From Candidatus Flexifilum breve (lineage in GTDB: Bacteria > Chloroflexota > Anaerolineae > Aggregatilineales > Phototrophicaceae), in assembly GCA_016717205.1 (NCBI GenBank), contig JADKGC010000008.1, positions 62,001 to 126,000 of the forward strand: 64,000 bases of DNA. The letters run 5' to 3'. Positions within the stretch are counted from its first letter, which is position 1, and each line of letters opens with the position of its first letter. Below, in pieces: positions 34,300-42,516 of this stretch. Below the pieces are notes generated by a model that saw only the letters and a list, made by a program, of their open reading frames with translations, had not been told where the DNA came from and did not search any database. Both the position numbers and the translations under genes were made by a program.

Positions 34300-35244
34300 A
34301 TGACAGTAGCTAATCGGAAGAATCAGGCCCCTCCCCCGCCGAAACCGGGGTGGGCAATCTACTTGCGAACAAGCGGCGACGAAAACCAGAAGCCAGAACT
34401 TTCGCGGGAACGGCAGCGCACCATGATCCAGATGAGCCTATTGGAATCATCTGATATGCCGATTTATAAAGAGTACATCGATGTACTGACGGGCAAAGAC
34501 CCGCGCCGCAAAGCTTATCAAAGGATGCTCTCGGATGCCCGTGCAGGTAAGTTCTCGCATGTCGTGGTTGAGCGCGCCGACCGCTTCGGGCGTAATGATA
34601 CCGAGGCATTGCGAGCGATTGATGAACTGAATACGTGCGGGGTCGCCGTGCGCTTTGCCAATGCGCCCGATCTTGATCCCATCGACCCAGATGGTCGGAT
34701 TCTGGTGACCCTGACATTTGTCCTCGCTCGCCGTGAGTCGGCATTGATGGGATTGCGCGTGAAAGGGGGACTCAAGGCGAAGCGTGAAAGCGGCGGCTAC
34801 GCTGGACGTGCGCCCGACGGCTATCTCAATATGCGGGGACAAACCGAACTTGACCAACGCAGCGAGATGGGGCGCATCAGCTATTGGATCGAACCTGATC
34901 CAGCACGGGCGCATATCTGGAAGGAAGCGTGGGCGCTGCTCTTGACAGGTACGCTGTCAGTAGGCGATATCGCTGAAGCTCTGCACGCGAAAGGCTACTG
35001 CGACCGCAATGGCAAACCATTCGTGATCGTCGGCAAAACAGGCACACGGCGACCACGCACGGATAAGCTGCTGCGCGCCTTCCATGACTGGACATACGCC
35101 GGATGGGTGGTGAGCGAATGTGATAACATCGCGCCGAAGACCATCAGAGGAAAGTGGGAACCGCTCGTTTCTACCGAGGATTTTGAAACCGGGCTAGCCA
35201 TCTTGCAGCGGCTTCTGAACGAGTCGGATGCGCGGGCGTCATGA
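34300..35244 (+). CDS. Serine recombinase lacking the zinc ribbon and coiled coil
   Basis: The 314-residue protein has the serine-recombinase catalytic motif YLRTS with Ser25, the arginines of VVERADRFGRNDTEALRAID and the RRESALMGLRVKGGLKAKRE helix. A recombinase domain follows (SVGDIAEALHAKGYCDRNGK). It then stops, where large serine recombinases continue for about 250 residues into a zinc ribbon and coiled coil. It overlaps the next recombinase by ATGA. It may form mixed tetramers with the longer paralogue or act as its regulator. The two share most of the first 310 residues, so they come from a duplication. Confidence 0.85.
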   Translation: MTVANRKNQAPPPPKPGWAIYLRTSGDENQKPELSRERQRTMIQMSLLESSDMPIYKEYIDVLTGKDPRRKAYQRMLSDARAGKFSHVVVERADRFGRNDTEALRAIDELNTCGVAVRFANAPDLDPIDPDGRILVTLTFVLARRESALMGLRVKGGLKAKRESGGYAGRAPDGYLNMRGQTELDQRSEMGRISYWIEPDPARAHIWKEAWALLLTGTLSVGDIAEALHAKGYCDRNGKPFVIVGKTGTRRPRTDKLLRAFHDWTYAGWVVSECDNIAPKTIRGKWEPLVSTEDFETGLAILQRLLNESDARAS

Positions 35245-36974
35245 GTAGCTATCGACGTAAGAAGGATGCACCCGCCCCACCCCAACCAGGTTGGGCGGTG
35301 TATCTGCGTACCAGCAGCGAGGATCACCAGAAGCCGGAGTTATCGCGGGCGCGGCAGCGCTCGCTCATTGATGGTAACGTGCTAGATCACTCCGATCTGC
35401 CGGTCATCGATGAATACGTCGATGTGCTGACCGGGAAGACGGCGAACCGTTCAGGCTATCAGCGGATGCTTGCAGATGCGCGTGTCGGCAAATTCTCGCA
35501 TGTGATTGTTGAGCGAGCCGACCGATTCGGGCGCAATGACTCGGAAGCGCTGCGTGCCATCGACGAATTGAATGAGTTCGGGGTGTCGGTGCGCTTTGCC
35601 AACTCCCCCGATCTCGATCCGATGGACCCGGATGATCGGATACTGGTCGCGCTGTCGTTCACGCTCGCACGACGCGAATCAGCGTTGCTTGGCATCCGCA
35701 CGCGCGGCGGGCAGCAGGCGAAGCGCAAGAGCGGCGGCTACATCAGCCTTGCGCCTGACGGCTATAGAAACGTGACGGCGAGGACTGAAGCCAATAAGAA
35801 AACAGATCTGGGGCGCTGGGACAAATGCATTGAGCTTGACCCGGAACGCGCACCGATCTGGCGGTTGGCATGGGATATGCTGCTGGAAGACAAATGGACA
35901 CTCGCTGATATAGCGGAACGACTGCACGAGCTTGGCTATCGGCATCGCAGCGGTCGCCCTTTTGTTGAAGTCAGTCGGCAGGGTAAGCGTCGTGCCAACA
36001 TCACTACCTTATCGCACTCCTTCCACAATTGGGCATATGCGGGCTGGGTGGTGAGCCTCAAAAACGGAGTCTTGCCCAAAACAGTACGCGGAAATTGGGA
36101 GCCGATTGTCACGACAGAGGAATTCGAGCGTGGGCTTGCCATTTTAGAAGAACGAACTCGATGCCGTGCCGCGAAGCGTAAGCGGGAGTATCTACTCAAG
36201 AGCATTATCAGCTATATCGATGCCGATGGAACGGAATGGAACCTCACTTGCTCAACTCCAAACGCCAGCCGTTCGGGAGGTGGCACGCCGTACTACTGCG
36301 TCCCACGCAGCAATATCAATTTTATGTGCGAGAAGATCGACTCCCAGATACCCGATGAGCTGTGCGCTATCCAGATCGATCCAGCGCATTTGCCCATCAT
36401 CCGCGCTTACTACAAGCAGGATTTGGCGGAGAAGCTCGGTCTGGCACGTCCTGACGAGCGCAAGCTGATGACCGATGCACTCACCAACATCGACCAGGAA
36501 GAAGCGCGAATGGCGCGGCTGTTGGTGAGTGGCAAGATTAGCGAAGATATCTGGAACGGGTTATGGGCAGAGTGGCAGGAGAAGCGCAATCGGCTGCGCT
36601 CAAACTTAGATAGCATTGCTCAGCAGCAGGAATTTCATATCGACAATCTGGAAACAGCACTTGGAATTATCGCGCAAGTAGGATCGCTGTATAATCGTCT
36701 TGAAGTCAGCGCTCAACGAGAATTGCTGCTTCACATGGTCAGACAGGTGGTTGTCAACACGGACGGCGAAATCGTCTTGGAATTGAATGCTCCGTTCGCC
36801 TATCTGAAGGACTTATCGGATAGAGCGAAACGAGGGCAGCGAGTGAACCCCTCAGAAATGCAAACATCCAGCGCCTTTGAGGGTGCTGGATGTTCGGACT
36901 GGCTCCAATCAGTCTCCACAACTTGGATTCGAACCAAGAACCTACCGGTTAACAGCCGGTTGCTCTGCCGTTGA
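35241..36974 (+). CDS. Large serine recombinase (integrase of the element)
   Basis: The 577-residue protein has YLRTS with Ser25, VERADRFGRNDSEALRAIDE and a recombinase domain. A zinc-ribbon region follows (WNLTCSTPNA, then YYCVP and FMCEKI), and a coiled-coil-like region (TNIDQEEARMARLLVSGKIS). These are the parts of a phage/ICE-type large serine integrase. The last about 20 residues are read from the antisense strand of tRNA-Asn (stop at 36974 inside the tRNA). The C terminus therefore differs between the integrated form and the excised circle. It probably catalyses attP x attB recombination at this tRNA. Confidence 0.9.
   Translation: MSSYRRKKDAPAPPQPGWAVYLRTSSEDHQKPELSRARQRSLIDGNVLDHSDLPVIDEYVDVLTGKTANRSGYQRMLADARVGKFSHVIVERADRFGRNDSEALRAIDELNEFGVSVRFANSPDLDPMDPDDRILVALSFTLARRESALLGIRTRGGQQAKRKSGGYISLAPDGYRNVTARTEANKKTDLGRWDKCIELDPERAPIWRLAWDMLLEDKWTLADIAERLHELGYRHRSGRPFVEVSRQGKRRANITTLSHSFHNWAYAGWVVSLKNGVLPKTVRGNWEPIVTTEEFERGLAILEERTRCRAAKRKREYLLKSIISYIDADGTEWNLTCSTPNASRSGGGTPYYCVPRSNINFMCEKIDSQIPDELCAIQIDPAHLPIIRAYYKQDLAEKLGLARPDERKLMTDALTNIDQEEARMARLLVSGKISEDIWNGLWAEWQEKRNRLRSNLDSIAQQQEFHIDNLETALGIIAQVGSLYNRLEVSAQRELLLHMVRQVVVNTDGEIVLELNAPFAYLKDLSDRAKRGQRVNPSEMQTSSAFEGAGCSDWLQSVSTTWIRTKNLPVNSRLLCR
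36863..36894 (-). terminator. Perfect 10-bp hairpin after tRNA-Asn
   Basis: AACATCCAGC (36863-36872) and GCTGGATGTT (36885-36894) pair around a 12-base loop. It lies 20 bases after the tRNA 3' end on the minus strand and inside the integrase coding end. It may terminate the tRNA transcript or form an arm of the attachment site; the T run is weak. Confidence 0.45.
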
Positions 36975-36985
36975 GCTATTGTGGA
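36914..36985 (-). tRNA. tRNA-Asn (GTT)
   Basis: The minus strand folds into a full cloverleaf of 72 bases. The acceptor is TCCACAA/TTGTGGA with discriminator G, the anticodon stem is ACCGG/CCGGT with loop CTGTTAA (anticodon GTT), and the T arm contains GGTTCGAATCC. CCA is not encoded. Its 3' end abuts the ICE and its antisense strand encodes the end of the integrase, so it is the probable insertion site of the element. Confidence 0.95.
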
Positions 36986-36999
36986 ACGACATGAAGGTT

Positions 37000-37028
37000 A
37001 TGGTAGCATTCTGACTATGCTGTGTCAA
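37000..37028 (-). promoter_or_regulatory. Promoter of tRNA-Asn
   Basis: On the minus strand TTGACA (37028-37023), a 17-base spacer and TACCAT (37005-37000) lie about 15 bases before the mature tRNA 5' end at 36985. Confidence 0.7.
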
Positions 37029-37124
37029 GGGAGTTTTTGACCTCAAACTAGGTGTTTTGTCTTATTGCTGAAGCGCGGTAAGATCGTCTATACGTTGAGT
37101 CACCTAAGGTAAAGTAGGCACTTT

Positions 37125-38267
37125 ATGACGGTCACAATTCGCCGGGTCGATACACCCGCTGATCTCAAACGCATCATCGAATTTCCCTACGAGCTCTACG
37201 CGAATGATCCGAATTGGGTGCCGCAGTTGCTTTCCATGCAGCGCGACAAATTCAGCAAGACGAAGAATCCGTCCTGGGAATACATGCACGGCGACTACTT
37301 CCTCGCCTTCCGCGGCGATCGGCTTGTGGGCACGATTGCCGCCTACATCAATGACCGTCACAACGAGTTTCACGACGAGCGGGCCGGGTGGTTTGGCGCG
37401 TTTGAAGTCTACGACGATGCCGAGGCGGCCCAAGCCTTGCTGGATACCGCCGCGCGCTGGGTCAAAGATGCCGGCTACCCCTTGATCCGCGGCCCGCAGA
37501 CCTTCACCACCCACGAAGAGACCGGCCTGCTGGTTGATGGGTTCACTCGCCCGGTGCTGCTCTACCCCTACAACCCGCCCTACTACGCTGGCTTTATCGA
37601 AGCGGCAGGCTACAAGGCGGTGATGGATACCTACGGCTTCTACATGAGCGCCGCCAAGGTCAAAGAGGTGGGGCTGGACGAGCGCCTCGAACGCGTTACC
37701 AAAGCGATCATGAAGCGCGGCAAAATCACCGTGCGCCCCATTGACTCGAAGAATATCAAGGCGGATTTCCAGCTTTTCAAGGACATCTACAACGTCGCGT
37801 GGGACAAAAACTGGGGCTTCGTCCCCATGACGCCGCGCGAACTTGATGCGCTGGTCGCGTCGCTCGGCCAATTCCTCGACCACAAGCTCGCGTTCTTCGC
37901 CTATGTGGATGGTGAACCCGCCGGGTTCATTCTGGCGATTCCCGATTTCAATCAGGTGCTGCAAAAAGTCGCGCCCAACCCGCGTACGCCGGAAGTGATC
38001 TCCCTGCTCAAAGCGCTGTACCACTGGAAGCTCAAGCCGAGCATGGATTGGGTGCGCGTGCCGCTGCTCGGCGTAAAAGCGGAGTTCCGCAGCAAAGGCG
38101 TTGATGCCGTGCTGTATCATTATGTGCTGCAAGCGGCGCTCAAGGGGCCATATGCGCACAGCGATTCAGGCTGGATTCTGGCGACCAACGAGACGATGGT
38201 AAGTATCGCCAAGAACTTTGGCTCTGAAATTTATAAGACGTTCCGGTACTATGAGAAGGCGTTGTAA
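37125..38267 (+). CDS. GNAT-like N-acetyltransferase family protein
   Basis: The 380-residue protein has two acyltransferase-like halves: LAFRGDRLVGTIAAYINDRH in the first and AFFAYVDGEPAGFILAIPDF with VPLLGVKAEFRSKGVDAVLY in the second. The latter resembles the acetyl-CoA-binding turn of GNAT folds. Its substrate is unknown. It is the first core gene right of the insertion site and shares one base with the next gene (TAATG), so they form an operon. Confidence 0.6.
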   Translation: MTVTIRRVDTPADLKRIIEFPYELYANDPNWVPQLLSMQRDKFSKTKNPSWEYMHGDYFLAFRGDRLVGTIAAYINDRHNEFHDERAGWFGAFEVYDDAEAAQALLDTAARWVKDAGYPLIRGPQTFTTHEETGLLVDGFTRPVLLYPYNPPYYAGFIEAAGYKAVMDTYGFYMSAAKVKEVGLDERLERVTKAIMKRGKITVRPIDSKNIKADFQLFKDIYNVAWDKNWGFVPMTPRELDALVASLGQFLDHKLAFFAYVDGEPAGFILAIPDFNQVLQKVAPNPRTPEVISLLKALYHWKLKPSMDWVRVPLLGVKAEFRSKGVDAVLYHYVLQAALKGPYAHSDSGWILATNETMVSIAKNFGSEIYKTFRYYEKAL

Positions 38268-38626
38268 TGGGGACTATTCTAGTCGTTGACGATGAAGTTT
38301 TAACCGCAGAAATGCTGAGCACGTTTCTCAAGCTGCTCGGCCACAAATCCGTCGAGGCGTATTCGAGCAAGCAGGCGTGGGATAAGCTCGCGTACACTGA
38401 ACCGGACGCCATTCTCATGGACATCATGCTGCCAGATACCAATGGCATTGAAACGACGCGCCAGCTCCGCCAAAAACCGGAGTGGTCGAAGGTGCCGATC
38501 ATCGTGATTTCGGCGACCACCCCGCCGATGATTGATGAGGCGACCGAGGCGGGCGCGAACGGCTATCTCGTTAAGCCGATCAACATGCAGCGCCTGCGTT
38601 CCATCCTCGAAACAGTCGGGCTCTAG
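38267..38626 (+). CDS. Single-domain response regulator (CheY-like receiver)
   Basis: The 119-residue protein is a complete receiver: acidic pair in ILVVDDEVLT, phospho-acceptor Asp in DAILMDIMLPD, Thr/Ser switch in IIVISATTPP and lysine in GYLVKPINM. There is no output domain. It starts on the last base of the preceding gene. The partner kinase is not in the window. Confidence 0.9.
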   Translation: MGTILVVDDEVLTAEMLSTFLKLLGHKSVEAYSSKQAWDKLAYTEPDAILMDIMLPDTNGIETTRQLRQKPEWSKVPIIVISATTPPMIDEATEAGANGYLVKPINMQRLRSILETVGL

Positions 38627-38641
38627 CGATCTGCCGCAGCG

Positions 38642-39967
38642 TCAGCCGCCAAGCTGACGCTGCACATCCGCGGCGGCCTCCGCTGCGCTGAAGCGCCCGG
38701 CGATCACTGAGGCGAACGCGCTGCTGATCACGCGGGCGGGCGTTGCGCTGTCCCCGCCAACCAGCGGCAGCGTTCCATTCTCCAGCAGGTCATCGACGAA
38801 GTCCGCATAGGCTGTATCGGCCCACAGACCGAGCGCGCTCGCCTGCGATGGCATGCGGTTGATGGCTGCATGATAGGTCGCCTGCCGTTCCACATCCATC
38901 ATCCAATCGATGAAGCGCAGCGCCGCTTCCTGCTCCACCGCGTCGCGCGTCGTGATCACCCACATCCACCCATCGACCACCGACGTTCCACTGCCCGACA
39001 CGGTCGGAAACGGCGCGTAGGCCAGATTCTGCCCGGATAGCCCGGCACTGTGCTTGAGATCAAGGTACTGCGCTGACGAGAGCACGCCGACCACATCGCC
39101 AGACGTGAGCAGATCCGCGTATTCATCAGCCAATGTATATTCCAGCACCGAGGTATCGACCAAACCTTCGTCGACGGCGCGTTCGTAGTAGGTAAACACA
39201 CGCCGCAGCGGATCGATCTCGACCTGCAAACTGCTGCCGCTCAGCAGCCCAGCCGCCTCGCGATACTGTGCCAGCAGCACGCTGCTCACGGTATTGGTCG
39301 CGCCCGCCGCGAACAGCAGCGGCACATCGCTGTCGAGGAAGGTGTCGAAATCGGCGCCCAACCCGTTCAGCGCGCTTGGCACGCCGACCAGATGCTCCAC
39401 ATCGACATCATACGGCAGGCCATACAGCACGCCGTCGACGCGCCCCAAGGCGTTCACAATGGGCGCGTAATCGCTCAGGACGGCGCTGTTCGCGCTCTCG
39501 CGGATCGGCGCGATCAAGCCCGCATCCGCCGCCATGACGAGATCAGACCGCCGCAGCAGCGTGAGATCGGGGAGGACGCGCGGCGCGACGGCGCTCGCCG
39601 CCCGCAGAGTCGGCATGATCCCGCCGACATCGTCCACGCTTTTCAGACGAAAATCCACCGAAACCGAGGCCGCGCTGTCCAGTTGAAACGCGCTGATCTG
39701 CTCGGAGAGCAGTTCGGCAGCGTCCACGTTGTCCAGCGGCGCGAGGGGTTCTGGAAACCAGAGGGCTAAAACGGTCGGCTGTGGGGTGATCGGCGGCGTC
39801 GGGACGACCTCGGTCGCTGTCGGCGTGGGCAGCAGCACGGGTGTGATCAACTGAGTGGTTTGCACATTGGCGGCGTTGGAATTCGCTGAAAATGCTGTAC
39901 TTTCACATCCCGCGAGCAGCCACAGGAGAAGCCACGCGACGACCGGAGTTCTTAATGCCAAAATCAT
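38642..39967 (-). CDS. Extracellular solute-binding lipoprotein
   Basis: The start at 39967 (AAGG 7 bases upstream) gives a 441-residue protein with a lipobox in VVAWLLLWLLAGC. A family-1-like solute-binding fold follows (FDTFLDSDVPLLFAAGATNT, then SAQYLDLKHSAGLSGQNLAY and WMWVITTRDAVEQEAALRFI). The last pattern is common near the end of ABC sugar-type binding proteins. No permease gene is adjacent. It ends close to the convergent receiver gene. Confidence 0.7.
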   Translation of the reverse strand: MILALRTPVVAWLLLWLLAGCESTAFSANSNAANVQTTQLITPVLLPTPTATEVVPTPPITPQPTVLALWFPEPLAPLDNVDAAELLSEQISAFQLDSAASVSVDFRLKSVDDVGGIMPTLRAASAVAPRVLPDLTLLRRSDLVMAADAGLIAPIRESANSAVLSDYAPIVNALGRVDGVLYGLPYDVDVEHLVGVPSALNGLGADFDTFLDSDVPLLFAAGATNTVSSVLLAQYREAAGLLSGSSLQVEIDPLRRVFTYYERAVDEGLVDTSVLEYTLADEYADLLTSGDVVGVLSSAQYLDLKHSAGLSGQNLAYAPFPTVSGSGTSVVDGWMWVITTRDAVEQEAALRFIDWMMDVERQATYHAAINRMPSQASALGLWADTAYADFVDDLLENGTLPLVGGDSATPARVISSAFASVIAGRFSAAEAAADVQRQLGG

Positions 39968-40034
39968 GGTCAACCTTGTGCAGTAGTGATTCACGGCACG
40001 ATACTACCGCCCACGTTCCCGACCGTCAATTGTG

Positions 40035-40412
40035 CTAAGCATCCGTATCGGCAGACGACACATCCGGCTTGGTGCGTGTGGATGGCACAAAGCGCACCTC
40101 AGACACGCGCATACCGTCCATTAGCAGCACCACGACATCATACGCCTCACCATACTCGACCGTGTCACCCGCCAGCGGAATCCGCTCGAGGCGTTCCGCC
40201 ACGTAGCCGCCAATCGTCGTGGATTCGACCTCAATGCCGGGTTCGCCAAAACGCTCGACGATGGCCGTCATGCTCTCCAGCCCATCGACGATGTTCTGAT
40301 CGGCAGGCAGCACGGGGGTTTCCCGCTCGTCGAACTCGTCGCTCAACTCACCCACCAGCTCCGCGAGGATGTCGTCGAGCGTTGCCAGCCCGGCCACGCC
40401 GCCATACCTCAT
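40035..40412 (-). CDS. C-terminal part of a CNNM/CorC-type protein (frameshifted)
   Basis: The 125-residue frame starts YGGVAGLATLDDILAELVGE, the continuation of the second CBS domain. It ends with a CorC/HlyC transporter-associated domain (TTIGGYVAERLERIPLAGDT, VEYGEAYDVVVLLMDGMRVS). It has no own start signal. It belongs to the gene at 40348-41394; one extra base at 40407-40408 breaks the frame. Confidence 0.75.
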   Translation of the reverse strand: MRYGGVAGLATLDDILAELVGELSDEFDERETPVLPADQNIVDGLESMTAIVERFGEPGIEVESTTIGGYVAERLERIPLAGDTVEYGEAYDVVVLLMDGMRVSEVRFVPSTRTKPDVSSADTDA

Positions 40413-41394
40413 CGATCACAATGGCGAGGTGCGTCTGCGTGCGGCGCATATCTTCGAGCAGCTTATCCACGCCAAGCGTCATGGGGACATACAGCGGTTT
40501 GCGCAGCAGCGGCCGCAGATCAAACGCGCTCGCGCCGCCATTGAGCAGCGTCGGCTGTTTGATGAACACATCGAACAGGTCTTTGACGTACAGCACGCCG
40601 ATCATGTTGTCGATATGGTCATCGTACACGGGGTAGCGTGAATGGTGCTGTTCGACCATCAGCGCCAGCAGCTCGGCCAGCGGCGTCGCCACATCCACCG
40701 CGTCGATCTCCACGCGCGGCTGCATGATCTCCTCGACGGAGATCTCGCTGAAGTCGAACACACGCCGCAGCAGCACTTCTTCACTCTCCTGCAGCAAGCC
40801 CGCTTCGCGGCTGGAATGCACGAGCATTTCCAGTTCTTCTGCCGAATGCACCTGCTGGTGACCGGACGCGGGCGGAATGCCGATCAGCCGCACGACCGCG
40901 TTACCGACGCCGTTCATCACGCGGATGATGGGGCGGAACACGTTGTGAAACAGGGTCGCACCGCGCGCCACAATCACCGACACTTCTTCGGGACGGTTGA
41001 GCGCAATCGACTTGGGCGCAAGTTCGCCGAGCACGATGTGCAGCGTCGTGACAATCGCAAAGCTGATCGCCACGCTGATCGTGCGCCCGACGGTCAGCGC
41101 CGCGTCTTCGGTCAGGAAGCGTTCGAAGATCGGCTCGAACAGGTGCGCGATGGCGGGTTCGCCGATCCAGCCGAGGCCGAGGCTCGCCAGCGTGATGCCG
41201 AGCTGCGTCGCCGCGATATAGCTGTCGAGGTGCTCAATGGCCTTCTGCGCACTCTTCGCCCCGGCGCTGCCCTCTTGCGCCATCTGCGCGATGCGGGTTT
41301 TGCGCGACCCGACGAAGGCAAATTCCGCCGCGACGAAAAAGCCATTCATGAACACCAGTGCCAATACGCCCAACAGCCCTAGGACCGTACTCAT
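40348..41394 (-). CDS. CNNM/CorC (HlyC) membrane protein with CBS domains, N-terminal part
   Basis: The protein has a CNNM transmembrane domain (VLALVFMNGFFVAAEFAFVG, then LGITLASLGLGWIGEPAIAH and LHIVLGELAPKSIALNRPE) and a CBS pair (MQPRVEIDAVDVATPLAELL, then DNMIGVLYVKDLFDVFI). Such proteins are linked to divalent-cation export. The expected IDEYGGVAGL reads IDEVWRRGRA because of one extra G on the minus strand (GATGAGGTATGG). Removing it restores a protein of about 450 residues. It is either a sequencing error or a recent pseudogene. Confidence 0.85.
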   Translation of the reverse strand: MSTVLGLLGVLALVFMNGFFVAAEFAFVGSRKTRIAQMAQEGSAGAKSAQKAIEHLDSYIAATQLGITLASLGLGWIGEPAIAHLFEPIFERFLTEDAALTVGRTISVAISFAIVTTLHIVLGELAPKSIALNRPEEVSVIVARGATLFHNVFRPIIRVMNGVGNAVVRLIGIPPASGHQQVHSAEELEMLVHSSREAGLLQESEEVLLRRVFDFSEISVEEIMQPRVEIDAVDVATPLAELLALMVEQHHSRYPVYDDHIDNMIGVLYVKDLFDVFIKQPTLLNGGASAFDLRPLLRKPLYVPMTLGVDKLLEDMRRTQTHLAIVIDEVWRRGRAGNARRHPRGAGG

Positions 41395-41544
41395 GCGCCT
41401 GTACTCTCGTTTTGCCGATCAAATAGATGTTAAGAGTACAGGAAAACGAGCGCGCTGACGAGATCGCATGTGCCGTCGAACAGTCGGATCACGGTGTATG
41501 CTTGGGTTAAAGTTCGCTGCATTGCGATGTGTAGAGGTGCTGTG

Positions 41545-41826
41545 ATGCTAGATTTGGATAAATGGCTCAAAGATGTTCAGAATAGCAGAGTGACGAACAG
41601 AGATGAAATCGAGGAATACATGATGGCTCACGCCATTACCAGCGAAGAGCCGTATAGGTTAGAAGTCCTTTATAAGCCAGAGGGGCAGTTAGTGGTCATA
41701 CAGGGGAACGATCGGGGGCTGAAAGCGTTTTTGGAAGCTGTCGAAAGACTGGTTCACACGTCGCCAATTGGTGGACACATCCACTATGACGCCGCATCCG
41801 GTCTGTCAAAATCAGAAATCCCCTGA
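41545..41826 (+). CDS. Small Imm32-like protein
   Basis: The ATG at 41545 with GAGG 7 bases upstream is preferred over longer frames. The 93-residue product has LVVIQGNDRGLKAFLEAVER and SPIGGHIHYDAASGL. This resembles the Imm32 type of immunity proteins and related small domains with a conserved G-H-x-H motif. No toxin is next to it. The similarity is weak, so the function is open. Confidence 0.5.
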   Translation: MLDLDKWLKDVQNSRVTNRDEIEEYMMAHAITSEEPYRLEVLYKPEGQLVVIQGNDRGLKAFLEAVERLVHTSPIGGHIHYDAASGLSKSEIP

Positions 41827-41901
41827 TTATTCAAAAAATAGGCGATGAGGGAGATGGTGTACACACGACCCAATAGCCGCATACAAAGGACATTCGCGAG
41901 A

Positions 41902-42396
41902 ATGAGCCAACGCAACCGTTGGCACAGAGTTTGTTTTTTCCTGTTCGCGTGCTGGTTGAGTTCATGCGCATGCTCTTCACGGCCAGTCACCGCTCTATAT
42001 CCAGCGAATGAGCAGATTTCCGATGCAGACTCGTTTATCACTGTGGTCGCGCGAAATTCTGAACTTTTTGATAATGGGATTTGCGCCACAATCGATGGGC
42101 AAGCGCTTTGGCAAGTCGGCCATACAACCGATGCCATCTGGCAACAGATCAGTTCAGCGACACGAATAGAAGTGGATGGCGTGTCAGTTCAAGACTCGCA
42201 CTGGGTTCTACTCTGGAATTTGAGCGAGGTTGTTGTCCCCAATTCCGACTTCACGACCATCCAGGGATCATATCCAACTAACATTCAGCTTTGCTTCTCG
42301 ACAGCGGAATACACAACGGGATTCCATGTAGTCGTAATTACAACCGAGTCACTCGCATTCAAGCGCTATAGCAATACGTTTCGATTTGAAAACTGA
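41902..42396 (+). CDS. Putative secreted lipoprotein
   Basis: From the ATG at 41902 (AAAGGA upstream) the 164-residue product has a basic start and a hydrophobic stretch ending in cysteines (VCFFLFACWLSSCACSS), which fits a lipoprotein signal. The mature part looks beta-rich (SFITVVARNSELFDNGICAT, FHVVVITTESLAFKRYSNTF). No family is recognised. Confidence 0.5.
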   Translation: MSQRNRWHRVCFFLFACWLSSCACSSRPVTALYPANEQISDADSFITVVARNSELFDNGICATIDGQALWQVGHTTDAIWQQISSATRIEVDGVSVQDSHWVLLWNLSEVVVPNSDFTTIQGSYPTNIQLCFSTAEYTTGFHVVVITTESLAFKRYSNTFRFEN

Positions 42397-42406
42397 TGCG
42401 GAAATC

Positions 42407-42509
42407 ACGAACCGCTGGTTAGTTGGATGAAGTTGATGATAAAGATCGCGTAGACGATGCCACCGCTCAGGCCACGGAGATTCGCTACGCCACCCGCCGC
42501 GCGTAGTTA
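42407..42509 (-). pseudogene. Possible remnant of a membrane-protein 3' end
   Basis: On the minus strand an open frame reads ANLRGLSGGIVYAIFIIN and FIQLTSGS before a stop, with a hydrophobic helix but no start. It may be the decayed tail of a membrane protein. The evidence is only composition, so confidence is low. Confidence 0.2.
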
Positions 42510-42516
42510 GGCAGTT

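Noticed and set aside
37104..38159. A 351-codon minus-strand frame opposite the GNAT-like gene
   Set aside because: It lacks a ribosome site and shows shadow composition; the plus-strand protein has GNAT-like motifs and is joined to the receiver gene.
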